Assembly (NCBI GenBank): GCA_020831845.1
Contig: JAFIFV010000047.1
Coordinates: 1 to 47,337, forward strand
Reading direction: 5' to 3'
From: Ectothiorhodospiraceae bacterium
Lineage (GTDB): Bacteria; Pseudomonadota; Gammaproteobacteria; Nitrococcales; Aquisalimonadaceae
DNA: 47,337 nucleotides
The position numbers and the translations under genes are program-made. A model generated the notes under the pieces. The model worked only from the letters and a program-made list of their open reading frames with translations. It was not told where the DNA came from and did not search any database. Of the stretch, positions 7,420 to 15,216 are shown piece after piece (positions within the stretch are counted from its first letter, which is position 1; each line of letters opens with the position of its first letter).

Positions 7420-8832
7420 ATGGCATCTTCAGCCAATGACCCCCTGAACACGCTCACACCGTCGGACTCCGTCTCCGGGTCCCGGTCGGCGACCTGCGCG
7501 CTCGTTGTGGACGACGAGCCCAGCATTCGCGAATTCCTGCGATTCGCGCTGACCCGCCAGTGCGGCTTCGTGGAAGTGGCGGACTCCACGACCGAGGCGC
7601 GCCAATTGATGCATCACCACCAGTTCGACGTGATGGTGGTGGATATAGGCCTGCCCGACCGATCCGGCCTGGACTGGGTTCACGATCTGCGTGCTCAGGG
7701 TATCGATACGCCCGTCGTGTTCATCACCGGACTGAGCGAAACCGAAGGCTGCCGAAGAACCGGCGATGTCGCCAGAGCGCAATGTATCAACAAGCCTTTC
7801 GCACTGGAGGAGATGATGACGGCGGTCCAGCGCGCGCTGGAACTGAACGAGGACGGAAAACAGGACTCCCGTAACGGTCGAACAGACGACAGCGCGCTGC
7901 TACAGGGCATCGTCGGCCACAGCGAGGCCATGAAGAGTCTGATGACGCTGATCCGGCGCGTGGCAGGCCGCAACAGCACGGTCTTGCTGGAAGGCGAATC
8001 CGGCACCGGCAAGGAGGTGGCGGCCCGCTGCCTGCACCACTACAGCGGGCGCCGCGGCCCGTTCGTACCGGTCAACTGCGGATCCATCTCCCCGGAGCTG
8101 CTGGAAAGCGAGTTGTTCGGCCACACCAAGGGGGCGTTTACCGGCGCAACGCAGTCCCGTGAAGGCCTGTTCAGCTATGCGGACGGCGGGACCCTGTTCC
8201 TGGACGAGATCTGTGAGATGCCGCTGCACCTGCAGGCGAAACTGCTGCGCGTGCTGGAAGAACGCTCCATTCGGCCAGTGGGGACGGAGCGCCAGCAGAC
8301 CGTGGATGTGCGCATCCTTGCCGCCACCAACAAGCATATGGCCGACGAGGTGACGCGCGGCACATTCCGCGAGGATCTCTATTTCAGGCTGAACGTGCTG
8401 GCCCTGCGGCTGCCCCCCCTCCGCGAACGTCCGGCAGACATCCCCCACCTGGTGAAACTGTTTTCCAGCATGCTTTCATCGGAGCTGGGGCTTGAGCCCG
8501 TGCGACCAACCGAAGAGGAACTGCACGCACTGCAGCGTCATGCCTGGCCAGGCAACGTGCGCGAGCTGAAAAACCTGATCGAGCGCGCCATGCTGCTGGG
8601 CAAGTCACCGGTGGAATGCCTCGACCTGAAGCAGGTGGATGCTCCGATCACCCTGGGCAATGCCCGCAGCGAAAGCGGCTACCCGCTTGATCTGCCGCTG
8701 GCGGAAGTGGAGAAGCGGCATATCCTGCGCGTGCTGGCCGCTTCCGACGGCAACAAATCGGAAGCCGCCAGACGGCTTGGCGTCTCGCGCAAGACACTGG
8801 AACGGAAGGTGAAACTCTGGAACGGCAGTTGA
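7420..8832 (+). CDS. Sigma-54-dependent response regulator, NtrC family
   Basis: A 470-residue activator of sigma-54 RNA polymerase. Domains: receiver at about 25-140 with acidic DDE near 31-33, phosphoacceptor Asp75 in VVVDIGLPD and Lys125 in NKP; AAA+ domain at about 163-400 with Walker A GESGTGKE (192-199), the sigma-54 contact loop GAFTGA (238-243) and Walker B GGTLFLDE; Fis-type helix-turn-helix at the C-terminus (SEAARRLGVSRKTLERKVK). All key residues are present, so it should be a phosphorylation-controlled activator. It is an orphan, with no histidine kinase beside it, and no full sigma-54 promoter was found near it, so its signal and targets are not shown here. It converges with mrp. 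Confidence 0.92.
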   Translation: MASSANDPLNTLTPSDSVSGSRSATCALVVDDEPSIREFLRFALTRQCGFVEVADSTTEARQLMHHHQFDVMVVDIGLPDRSGLDWVHDLRAQGIDTPVVFITGLSETEGCRRTGDVARAQCINKPFALEEMMTAVQRALELNEDGKQDSRNGRTDDSALLQGIVGHSEAMKSLMTLIRRVAGRNSTVLLEGESGTGKEVAARCLHHYSGRRGPFVPVNCGSISPELLESELFGHTKGAFTGATQSREGLFSYADGGTLFLDEICEMPLHLQAKLLRVLEERSIRPVGTERQQTVDVRILAATNKHMADEVTRGTFREDLYFRLNVLALRLPPLRERPADIPHLVKLFSSMLSSELGLEPVRPTEEELHALQRHAWPGNVRELKNLIERAMLLGKSPVECLDLKQVDAPITLGNARSESGYPLDLPLAEVEKRHILRVLAASDGNKSEAARRLGVSRKTLERKVKLWNGS

Positions 8833-8904
8833 GGGCGGGCTGACCGCCTCGGGATGCGCCGGCGTGGACGGTATCCCCACCGGCACACCCGCTCCCGGCA
8901 GGGC

Positions 8905-9996
8905 TCAGGTGTTCTCCACCACGATTTTCGGGAATCGGCTGCTGTAATCCTTCGACTGCAAGGACAGCTTCGCCGCCACCCGGCGGGCGATCGCCTTGTA
9001 GGACATGGCCACCTTCCCTTCCGGGTCCGCTATCACCGTGGGTTTGCCGCCATCGGCCTGTTCGCGGATACGGATATCCAGCGGCATGGAGCCCAGCACT
9101 TCCACACCGTACTGCTCGGCCATGCGCTGACCGCCGCCTTCGCCGAAAATATGCTCCTCGTGGCCGCACTGGCTGCAGATATGCGTGCTCATGTTCTCCA
9201 CGATCCCAAGCACCGGAACATTCACCTTCTCGAACATCTTCAGCCCCTTGCGCGCATCCAGCAGGGCGATGTCCTGCGGCGTGGTTACAATCACCGCGCC
9301 CGACACCGGCACCTTCTGGGACAGCGTGAGCTGGATGTCGCCGGTTCCCGGGGGCATGTCCACAACCAGATAATCCACATCCTGCCAATTGGTGTCGCGG
9401 AGCAATTGCTCCAGCGCCTGCGTCACCATCGGTCCGCGCCAGATCATCGGCGTTTCCTCGTCGATGAGGAAACCGGCGGACATCGCCTGCAGGCCGTAAT
9501 TCACCATCGGCTCCAGCTTCTTCCCGTCCCGGGAGTCCGGTTTACCGGAGATGCCCAGCATGCGCGGCTGGCTGGGGCCGTAGATATCGGCGTCGAGCAT
9601 GCCGACCCGGGCTCCATCACCGGAAAGAGCGAGCGCCAGATTGACAGCGGTGGTGGACTTCCCCACCCCACCCTTGCCGGAAGCGACGGCAATGATATTC
9701 TTCACGCCGGATACGCTGCTGGTCCCCCGCTGGCCCAGGTGCGAATGAATCTCGCTGCTGATGTTCACATCCACCTGGTCGATGCCGGGAACCGACTGCA
9801 AGGCCGCCCGCACATCGCCCCGTAACCCATCCATGATGCCCTTGACCGGAAAACCCATCTTCAGGTCTATGGTGACGCGCCCGCCATCGATACGGACGTC
9901 ATCCACGCAGCGGGCCGATATCAGGTCCTTGCCCAGATTCGGTTCGACATATGCGCTTAACGCCTCTTCCACGACAGCACGGGAGAGTTCGCTCAT
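8905..9996 (-). CDS. mrp: Mrp/ApbC family iron-sulfur carrier ATPase
   Basis: A 363-residue P-loop ATPase that carries and delivers [4Fe-4S] clusters to apoproteins in the cytoplasm. Residues 1-80 form a MIP18/DUF59 domain. The deviant Walker A GKGGVGKST lies at 107-115, the switch-like LDADIYGPSQPRM follows, and the cluster-binding CxxC is Cys274/Cys277 in HICSQCGH. The start at 9996 is set by a near-perfect AGGAGGT ribosome-binding site 6 bp upstream; longer in-frame starts have none. The gene is divergent from the ankyrin-repeat gene and converges with the NtrC-type regulator. Fe-S supply fits the many Fe-S and Moco enzymes implied in this window. Confidence 0.94.
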   Translation of the reverse strand: MSELSRAVVEEALSAYVEPNLGKDLISARCVDDVRIDGGRVTIDLKMGFPVKGIMDGLRGDVRAALQSVPGIDQVDVNISSEIHSHLGQRGTSSVSGVKNIIAVASGKGGVGKSTTAVNLALALSGDGARVGMLDADIYGPSQPRMLGISGKPDSRDGKKLEPMVNYGLQAMSAGFLIDEETPMIWRGPMVTQALEQLLRDTNWQDVDYLVVDMPPGTGDIQLTLSQKVPVSGAVIVTTPQDIALLDARKGLKMFEKVNVPVLGIVENMSTHICSQCGHEEHIFGEGGGQRMAEQYGVEVLGSMPLDIRIREQADGGKPTVIADPEGKVAMSYKAIARRVAAKLSLQSKDYSSRFPKIVVENT

Positions 9997-10108
9997 TGTT
10001 ACCTCCTGCGACCCGGCCATGCCGACGGCCGGGAAATGGCTTGACGGTTGCGTGGCCGGAATGGATCTGTTATCACCAAAGCTGTCCACGACCGCATCGG
10101 ATGACACC

Positions 10109-10771
10109 ATGATACCGCATCCCCTACGCCCGTTGGTGTTCCTGTTTTTCCTTTTCTGGATTCCTGTCGTCGCCATAGCGGCCTCGTCCCAAGCCTTGCT
10201 TAATGCCATTTCAGACGGCCAGGCGGCGCGCGTGTCCATCCTGCTGGATCAGGGCGTTTCGCCGGAAGCGTCCAGCGCCAATGGCGAGTACGAGGGCAAG
10301 ACCGCCCTCATGTGGGCTGCGGAGGCCGGTCGTACCGACATGGTGGAACTGCTGCTGCAATACGGGGCCGAGGTGGACCGGACCAACCCGAAGGGCGGCA
10401 CCGCACTGATGTACGCTTCGGTGAACGGGGAAACCGACGTGATCCGGCAGTTGGTCAACGCCGGCGCCGACCCCAACCATCGCGTGCGCCACGGCTGGAC
10501 GCCGCTGATGCTTGCCACATCCAAGGGGCATACCGGCAGCGTCCGTGCGCTGGTGGGTCTGGGGGCGGATATCAACACGCGGGACGTGTACGGCTGGACG
10601 CTGCTGATGCGGGCCACCGATCTCAACGATGTGGAAATGGTGAAGACGCTACTCGACCTGGGCCTGGACCCGGAAACACCCGACGACAATGGCACAAACG
10701 CCCTGGTCATCGCGGAACGCAGGAACAACAGCGAAATAGTCGAAGTGCTGCGCCGCGCCGCACGGGGCTGA
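10109..10771 (+). CDS. Exported ankyrin-repeat protein
   Basis: A 220-residue protein. The N-terminus (MIPHPLRP, then a hydrophobic stretch to about residue 24 ending IAAS) looks like a signal peptide, so the protein is probably periplasmic or membrane-anchored. About five ankyrin repeats follow, with GKTALMWAAEAGRTDMVELLL, GGTALMYASVNGETDVIRQL, GWTPLMLATSKGHTGSVRAL and GWTLLMRATDLNDVEMVKTL as clear units. Ankyrin repeats bind proteins and carry no catalytic site. The start at 10109 puts the signal sequence at the N-terminus; an in-frame ATG at 10061 is less likely. No clear ribosome-binding site is visible. The partner is unknown. Confidence 0.82.
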   Translation: MIPHPLRPLVFLFFLFWIPVVAIAASSQALLNAISDGQAARVSILLDQGVSPEASSANGEYEGKTALMWAAEAGRTDMVELLLQYGAEVDRTNPKGGTALMYASVNGETDVIRQLVNAGADPNHRVRHGWTPLMLATSKGHTGSVRALVGLGADINTRDVYGWTLLMRATDLNDVEMVKTLLDLGLDPETPDDNGTNALVIAERRNNSEIVEVLRRAARG

Positions 10772-10772
10772 C

Positions 10773-10796
10773 CCGCCCCGTCCGCAGGCGGGGCGG
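10773..10796. terminator. Hairpin between convergent genes
   Basis: CCGCCCCG at 10773-10780 pairs with CGGGGCGG at 10789-10796 across an 8-nt loop. It starts right after the ankyrin gene's stop and lies just beyond the Rieske-like gene's stop on the other strand, so it can end both transcripts. It lacks a T-run. Confidence 0.5.
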
Positions 10797-10809
10797 CATA
10801 CGCCAGTGC

Positions 10810-11517
10810 TCAACAGCGCATGATGTTGGCGCTGAACTCCTCCAGCCGCACCACGTTCACCTCGCCCTCCAGCGGGTCGCGGGCGTCGCCGTTGGGGTAT
10901 TCCAGTTGCAGCCGGGCCTCGAACTCCGAGAAGAAGCGCTGGAACATCACTCCCCCCAGGGTTCCATAGGCGAACAGCTCATCCTCTCCGGCATCGTATT
11001 CCAGCAGTATTGCAGCCAATGGCTGCCGCGCGGGACCAGAGAGAACCGCACCGCCCCGATACGGATCGTAGCGGCTGTTTTCGGCGCAACAGGTGATCAT
11101 GCCGGTTTCCGGATCATCGCCATTGCGGGGTTCGCGAAAGCCAATGTAGCTCACTGCCCGCGTCGGATGGGCCATCTTGTGGGCGCAAATGGCCGAATAC
11201 GCCACCAGCGAGCGACCGGGTCCGACCCCGCCCTGCCAGCGGTAACTCTCTCCGTTCTCGGTCTCCAGCCCCCTGTCACCTGGCACTTCCTGGCCCAGGT
11301 TCAGCAGGAAGCAGGGTGTGGAAGCGTATGGATACGAGAACACGTAGTGCGTGCGCGGCCGGATTTCAGATGCACGCAGCGGTTGCCCCCGGCCATTGAG
11401 CAATCGGACGCGGGGATAATGGCGGGGGGACATATCCGAGGTCACAGCCATCTGCGGAGCCATGGCAAGACACCCGGCACTCAAGGCACAGGCCTTTACG
11501 AATGATCGTCGATCCAT
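10810..11517 (-). CDS. Tat-type exported Rieske-like protein with an altered cluster motif
   Basis: A 235-residue protein. The N-terminus MDRRSFVKACALSAG has a twin-arginine (RRSFVK) export signal, so it is folded before export. The fold matches Rieske proteins: CAH at 111-113, then TCCAENSRYDPYRGG at 142-156 followed by a GPARQPL strand. A Rieske [2Fe-2S] site needs C-x-H and C-x2-H. The first half is intact, but the second reads C143-C-A-E146, so the His ligand is Glu. Either the cluster is bound differently, or another metal or no metal is bound. The loop between the halves is also longer than usual. It follows sodC on the same strand with an 82-bp gap and may share its transcript. Confidence 0.72.
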   Translation of the reverse strand: MDRRSFVKACALSAGCLAMAPQMAVTSDMSPRHYPRVRLLNGRGQPLRASEIRPRTHYVFSYPYASTPCFLLNLGQEVPGDRGLETENGESYRWQGGVGPGRSLVAYSAICAHKMAHPTRAVSYIGFREPRNGDDPETGMITCCAENSRYDPYRGGAVLSGPARQPLAAILLEYDAGEDELFAYGTLGGVMFQRFFSEFEARLQLEYPNGDARDPLEGEVNVVRLEEFSANIMRC

Positions 11518-11599
11518 GCAGCACTCCTGGGCAAGCCGGCGGCCACGCCGCCGGCCATCTTGCTTCTGTCAATGACGGGAAATGGTGTCGAGAACCCTG

Positions 11600-12148
11600 C
11601 TACTTCGACTCGATCACGCCGCAGGCGATACGCGCTCCGGCACCGCCGATGGGCTGTGTCATATGGTCGTCGGGGTTCTCATGGATGACCAGCGCCGCGC
11701 CATCATCATCCAGTATGCGTGCGCCATAGGCTCCATCAAGACTCGCCCTGGGGTTGAACAGTTCCGCCCAGGCATAACCGTTTTCATGCACGTAGAAGTT
11801 GTTCAGATCACCTGCGTCGGGCCCTTCCGGGTTCATCAGACCGTGCTTTTTGCCGTCCGGGTTCAGGTGGCCCGCGGAATCCTGGAAACCGTGATCATGG
11901 TCGTCACAGGTGCCCTTGCTGTGGATATGGATGGCTTTGGGTCCGGCAGGCAGCCCTTCAAGCTCCAACGTGATCAGGGTGCCGTTGGGCCCCTGCGTCA
12001 GGCGGGCTTCACCGATTTCCTCGCCCTCGGTGTTAAGGAAGGTAGCCACCGCCTCGGGGCCATTGCCTCCGTGGTCGTTGGCCAGCAGGGCGAAAGCGGG
12101 CGCCATCAGCAGCGCGAACGGAACGGTCCAGGCGACAAGCGGCTTCAT
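11600..12148 (-). CDS. sodC: Periplasmic Cu,Zn superoxide dismutase
   Basis: A 182-residue protein that converts superoxide to H2O2 and O2 in the periplasm. Residues 1-23 are a signal peptide. Copper and zinc ligands are visible in order: HIHSKG (HxH), the disulfide Cys in GTCDD, HDHGFQDSAGHLNP, KKHG, and VIHENPDDH; the C-terminal GGAGARIACGVI carries the second disulfide Cys. The start at 12148 follows a GGGAG ribosome-binding site; the longer in-frame start adds an unlikely KKGRR head before the signal. It lies between moaB and the Rieske-like gene on the same strand with gaps of about 80 bp. Confidence 0.95.
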   Translation of the reverse strand: MKPLVAWTVPFALLMAPAFALLANDHGGNGPEAVATFLNTEGEEIGEARLTQGPNGTLITLELEGLPAGPKAIHIHSKGTCDDHDHGFQDSAGHLNPDGKKHGLMNPEGPDAGDLNNFYVHENGYAWAELFNPRASLDGAYGARILDDDGAALVIHENPDDHMTQPIGGAGARIACGVIESK

Positions 12149-12232
12149 GAAGCGTCTCCCTTTTTTATGTTGATGCGTCAAGGAACACTACACAGCATAG
12201 AACATCAACGCCTGCAACACGTTCGGCGGCTA

Positions 12233-12766
12233 TTATCGCTCGCGCAGACGCGGTATGAGAGATACGAAATTGCAAGGCTTGGTGCGCAGGTCCAGCTGCG
12301 GCTCGATGACGCCGTCCCAGGCCGTGCGGCAGGCACCGGAGGAGCCTGGCAGTATGAACAGCAAAGTGCCGTTGGCCACCCCGCCCAGGGCCCGGGACTG
12401 GACGGTGGAACTGCCAATTTCCTGGTAGGAGAGGTGGCGGAACAGCTCGCCGAAGCCTTCGATTTCCATATCCATCAGGGGCCTGACGGATTCCGGCGTG
12501 GTATCACGGCCGGTGATGCCCGTGCCGCCGGTGCTGATGATCACCTTGACCGACTCGTCGGCGATCCAGCGCGACACCACGGCACGCACCTGGTAGACAT
12601 CATCCGGCACAATGCGCTTGTCTGCCAGCGAGTGCCCCGCCTTTTCCAGCCGGGACACCAGCAGGGCCCCGGATTTGTCGTCCTCTTCCGTGCGCGTATC
12701 CGAGACCGTCAGTACAGCGATGGGCAGGGGCAGGAATCCGCTGGCGTCTGGTAGTAATGCGGACAT
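12233..12766 (-). CDS. moaB: Molybdenum cofactor biosynthesis protein MoaB
   Basis: A 177-residue MoaB/MogA-fold protein, implicated in adenylation of molybdopterin or molybdate insertion in the cytoplasm. The signatures VLTVSDTR near the N-terminus, ISTGGTGITGRDTTPE in the middle and LPGSSGACRTAW near the C-terminus are those of the family. Length and the absence of extra domains fit MoaB. The start at 12766 is preceded by GAGAGG at good spacing; ATG 12775 has none. It is the third gene of the moaD-moaE-moaB unit, 13 bp after moaE. Confidence 0.93.
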   Translation of the reverse strand: MSALLPDASGFLPLPIAVLTVSDTRTEEDDKSGALLVSRLEKAGHSLADKRIVPDDVYQVRAVVSRWIADESVKVIISTGGTGITGRDTTPESVRPLMDMEIEGFGELFRHLSYQEIGSSTVQSRALGGVANGTLLFILPGSSGACRTAWDGVIEPQLDLRTKPCNFVSLIPRLRER

Positions 12767-12779
12767 GGGTGGCATCCTC

Positions 12780-13217
12780 TCAGCGTTCGGAGTCGGGCGT
12801 CTGGAGCGGCACCCCGTCCTGGTAGGCACGGGAACCGTCTGTATATTCGTCGTGTTTCCACACTGGCAGCCGGACCTTGAGCGTGTCTATGGCATAGCGT
12901 GCGGCATCGAAGGCATCGGCTCGATGATGGGAGCGCACCACCACCAGCACACTGGCTTCCCCGATAGCAAGATCACCGATGCGGTGCATGATGCGACACT
13001 GCTCCACCGGGAATCGCTCCAGCGTCTCCTGTTCCAGGTCTTGCAGCACCTTGTCCGCCATCGGCTTGTAGGCCGAATAGCTCATTCCGCTGACGCCGCG
13101 CCCCTCGTGGTGATCGCGTACCGTGCCGGCAAATACCACCAGAGCGCCACAGGTGTCGTCGGCGGTCTCCTGCAGCAATTGATCGAGCAGCAGTGGCTCG
13201 TCAGTCATCCAGGCCAT
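12780..13217 (-). CDS. moaE: Molybdopterin synthase large subunit MoaE
   Basis: A 145-residue catalytic subunit of molybdopterin synthase, which puts two sulfurs from thiocarboxylated MoaD onto cyclic pyranopterin monophosphate. Typical segments: GALVVFAGTVRDHHEGRGV, YSAYKPMADKVL, the HRIGDLAIGEASVLVVV strand and the active-site WKHDEYTDG with Lys121. The start ATG at 13217 follows a strong GGAGGGGGGG purine tract. Because of the extended moaD the two genes overlap by 17 bp. Next come moaB and then sodC. Confidence 0.94.
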   Translation of the reverse strand: MAWMTDEPLLLDQLLQETADDTCGALVVFAGTVRDHHEGRGVSGMSYSAYKPMADKVLQDLEQETLERFPVEQCRIMHRIGDLAIGEASVLVVVRSHHRADAFDAARYAIDTLKVRLPVWKHDEYTDGSRAYQDGVPLQTPDSER

Positions 13218-13476
13218 TTCCCCCCCTCCAGCCGCCGCTCACCGGCGGCAACAGCACCAAGGGCCGGTGCGTATCCACGATCTGGTCACGACGGACCAGG
13301 TTTTCGGCCTGGGCACAGGCGACGCGTGGCAAATGCTCGCTCAGCCCCGGCACACGCTCATGCAGCAGTTCCAGTGCCTGGCCCACTGTCAGCTGCTCCG
13401 ACTGCGGCGTCTCCAGCTCCATGGAACGCGTTCCGGCCACCTGCTGCAGCACTCCGTAAAACTCGACTACCAGCAT
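13201..13476 (-). CDS. moaD: Molybdopterin synthase sulfur carrier MoaD with a C-terminal extension
   Basis: A 91-residue ubiquitin-fold sulfur carrier. The canonical end LLPPVSGG is at residues 75-82, but the frame runs on for nine residues (WRGGNGLDD). MoaD works only when the second Gly is C-terminal, since that carboxylate is adenylated and thiocarboxylated. The codon after GGC GGC is TGG where TGA would give a normal end. The 7-G run follows that codon, so a miscount in it would not restore the stop. Either the tail is trimmed, perhaps by the JAMM protease of this window, or the base is a mutation or read error. The start ATG follows GAAGG. It is first of moaD-moaE-moaB. Confidence 0.9.
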   Translation of the reverse strand: MLVVEFYGVLQQVAGTRSMELETPQSEQLTVGQALELLHERVPGLSEHLPRVACAQAENLVRRDQIVDTHRPLVLLPPVSGGWRGGNGLDD

Positions 13477-13670
13477 GCTACCAACCTTCTTTCGTTCACC
13501 ATCATGATTCAGCGCACCCCAGGACGACGCCGTTCAGCGGGGCCCGTGCAGCCTGTCGGCATCAGCCAAGTATGCCACAAGGCCGCGGCCCGCTTTCGCG
13601 GGAAAAACTCCCACCCGACGCTGCGCGGCCATGGGAACACCCCGGTGCTATGTTATTCTGGAAGGTAGAT

Positions 13671-13682
13671 TTCGGTACCGAA
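13671..13682. promoter_or_regulatory. 12-bp palindrome over the sufE ribosome-binding site
   Basis: TTCGGTACCGAA is a perfect palindrome whose right arm overlaps the GAAGG Shine-Dalgarno sequence (13680-13684) of sufE. It could be an operator or an RNA hairpin that limits ribosome access. GAAGGTA occurs twice around it (13661 and 13680). No regulator can be named. Confidence 0.3.
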
Positions 13683-13693
13683 GGTAATACGCG

Positions 13694-14107
13694 ATGCGGC
13701 TTGACGAGTTGGTGGAAAACTTTGAATTCCTGGACAACTGGGAAGAGCGCTACCGTCTGCTGATCGATCTCGGCCGACAACTGCCGCCGCTGCCGCCGGA
13801 AGCCCAGGTGGAGGCGAACCGGGTGGAAGGCTGCACCAGCAACGTCTGGCTGATCCACGACATCAAGCCCGGCAACCCACCGCGCCTGGAGTTCCAGGCG
13901 GACAGCGATGCCTTCATCGTCAAGGGCCTCATTGCCATCATCCTGATGGCGTACTCCGGTCGCACGCCGGAGGAGATCCAGGCCACTGATATCGAAAACC
14001 TGTTCCACCAGCTCGGCCTCAGCCAGCAACTGACCCCGAACCGTCGCAACGGCTTCTTTGCCATGGTGGAACGCATCCGGGAGATCGCCGCGAAAGAGGC
14101 GGCATAA
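13694..14107 (+). CDS. sufE: SufE-family cysteine desulfurase sulfur acceptor
   Basis: A 137-residue protein that accepts persulfide sulfur from a cysteine desulfurase (SufS or CsdA) and passes it on for Fe-S assembly. The acceptor is Cys47 in VEGCTSNVW, the invariant motif of the family, followed by the conserved FIVKGLIAI and LGLSQQLTPNRRNGF. Length is typical. No sufS or sufBCD gene is adjacent. It is divergent from moaDEB, another sulfur-transfer set. The start ATG follows GAAGGT at good spacing. Confidence 0.93.
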   Translation: MRLDELVENFEFLDNWEERYRLLIDLGRQLPPLPPEAQVEANRVEGCTSNVWLIHDIKPGNPPRLEFQADSDAFIVKGLIAIILMAYSGRTPEEIQATDIENLFHQLGLSQQLTPNRRNGFFAMVERIREIAAKEAA

Positions 14108-14164
14108 GAGGAAGGACCGGCGCGCAAACCGTCTTCCGGGTTGCGCACCGATTGCAAACTACAA

Positions 14165-14190
14165 GGCTCCAGGCCAGCTGGCCTGGAGCC
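14165..14190 (-). terminator. Strong hairpin between sufE and the MDR oxidoreductase
   Basis: A perfect 26-nt palindrome (13-nt arms, 14165-14177 and 14178-14190) begins 8 bp beyond the stop of the minus-strand oxidoreductase. Read on the minus strand it is followed by CTTGTAGTTTG, a weak T-rich tail. It should end the lipid-oxidation operon and may also stop sufE from the other side. Confidence 0.65.
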
Positions 14191-14197
14191 CCTGCCC

Positions 14198-15178
14198 TCA
14201 GTCGCGAACTTTCACCACGACCTTGCCAGTGGCCTTCCGGCTCACCAGATGATTCAGCGCCTGCGGAGCCTCTTCCAGGCTGAAAGTGGCCGAAACATGC
14301 GGGCGGATCTTGCCGTCCTTGAGGAAACCGAACAACTCCTGGAAGTTGACCATGTTGTCCTTCGGCTGGCGGCGCACAAAGTCGCCCCAGAACACGCCGA
14401 CGATACTGGAGCCCTTCAGCAGCGCCAGGTTGGCCGGCGCCTGCGGGATGCGTCCGCTGGCGAAGCCCACCACCAGCAGGCGGCCGTTCCAGTTGATGCA
14501 GCGCAGGGACTGGTCAAAGGCGTCACCGCCCACGGGGTCATAAATGACGTCGGCCCCCTTGCCGTCGGTCAACTCCTTCACCTTGTCCTTCAGGCTGCCT
14601 TCGCTGTAGTTCACCAACTCGTCGGCGCCGTGTTCCTTCGCCAGTTTCAGCTTCTCCTCGCTGCTGGCGGCGGCAATCACGCGCGCCCCCATGGCCTTGC
14701 CCAGTTCCACTGCGGCCAGGCCAACGCCACCGGATGCACCCAGCACCAGCAGGTTCTCGCCCGGCTGCAGTTGCGCACGCTGCTTCAAGGCGTGATACGA
14801 GGTGCCGTAGACCATGGGGAAACCCGCGGCGACCTCGTAGGCCACCCCCTCCGGCATCGGCATCACCCGCTCGGCGCCGATCACCACCTCCTCCGCGAAA
14901 CCGCCATGACCGACCATGGCCATGACCCGGTCGCCCGGCTTCAGGTTCTGCACCTTGGAGCCCGTCTCCAGGATCTCTCCAGCCACCTCGGAGCCGGGCG
15001 CGAAGGGCATCTCCGGCTTGAACTGGTACTTGCCCTGGATGATCAGCGTGTCCGGGAAGTTGACGCCGCAGGCATGCACGCCAATACGCACATCGTTATC
15101 GCCCACCGGCTTGGTTTCCAGGTCCCCCACCACCAGGCTTTCCGGTGGTCCGTACTCTTTGCAGATCACAGCTCGCAT
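14198..15178 (-). CDS. NADPH:quinone oxidoreductase-type MDR protein
   Basis: A 326-residue zinc-independent medium-chain reductase. The N-terminal GroES-like half includes CGVNFPDTLIIQGKY, the hallmark of the quinone-oxidoreductase subgroup, and PGSEVAGEI. The Rossmann half has LVLGASGGVGLAAVELGKA (the glycine-rich NADPH loop) and YDPVGGDAFDQSLR. No catalytic zinc Cys/His set is present. It reduces quinones or enoyl/enone substrates using NADPH; here it is more likely an enoyl-thioester or enone reductase given its neighbours. It is the last gene of the operon led by TetR at 19.6 kb. A good AGGAGG precedes the start. Confidence 0.88.
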   Translation of the reverse strand: MRAVICKEYGPPESLVVGDLETKPVGDNDVRIGVHACGVNFPDTLIIQGKYQFKPEMPFAPGSEVAGEILETGSKVQNLKPGDRVMAMVGHGGFAEEVVIGAERVMPMPEGVAYEVAAGFPMVYGTSYHALKQRAQLQPGENLLVLGASGGVGLAAVELGKAMGARVIAAASSEEKLKLAKEHGADELVNYSEGSLKDKVKELTDGKGADVIYDPVGGDAFDQSLRCINWNGRLLVVGFASGRIPQAPANLALLKGSSIVGVFWGDFVRRQPKDNMVNFQELFGFLKDGKIRPHVSATFSLEEAPQALNHLVSRKATGKVVVKVRD

Positions 15179-15216
15179 GAATCCCGTCCTCCTGCAGACA
15201 ATTGATTATCGCTTGC

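Noticed and set aside
13220..13226. Miscounted G-run as the cause of the MoaD extension
   Set aside because: The run is downstream of the TGG codon, so changing its length would not restore a stop after the diglycine; only a change at that codon would.
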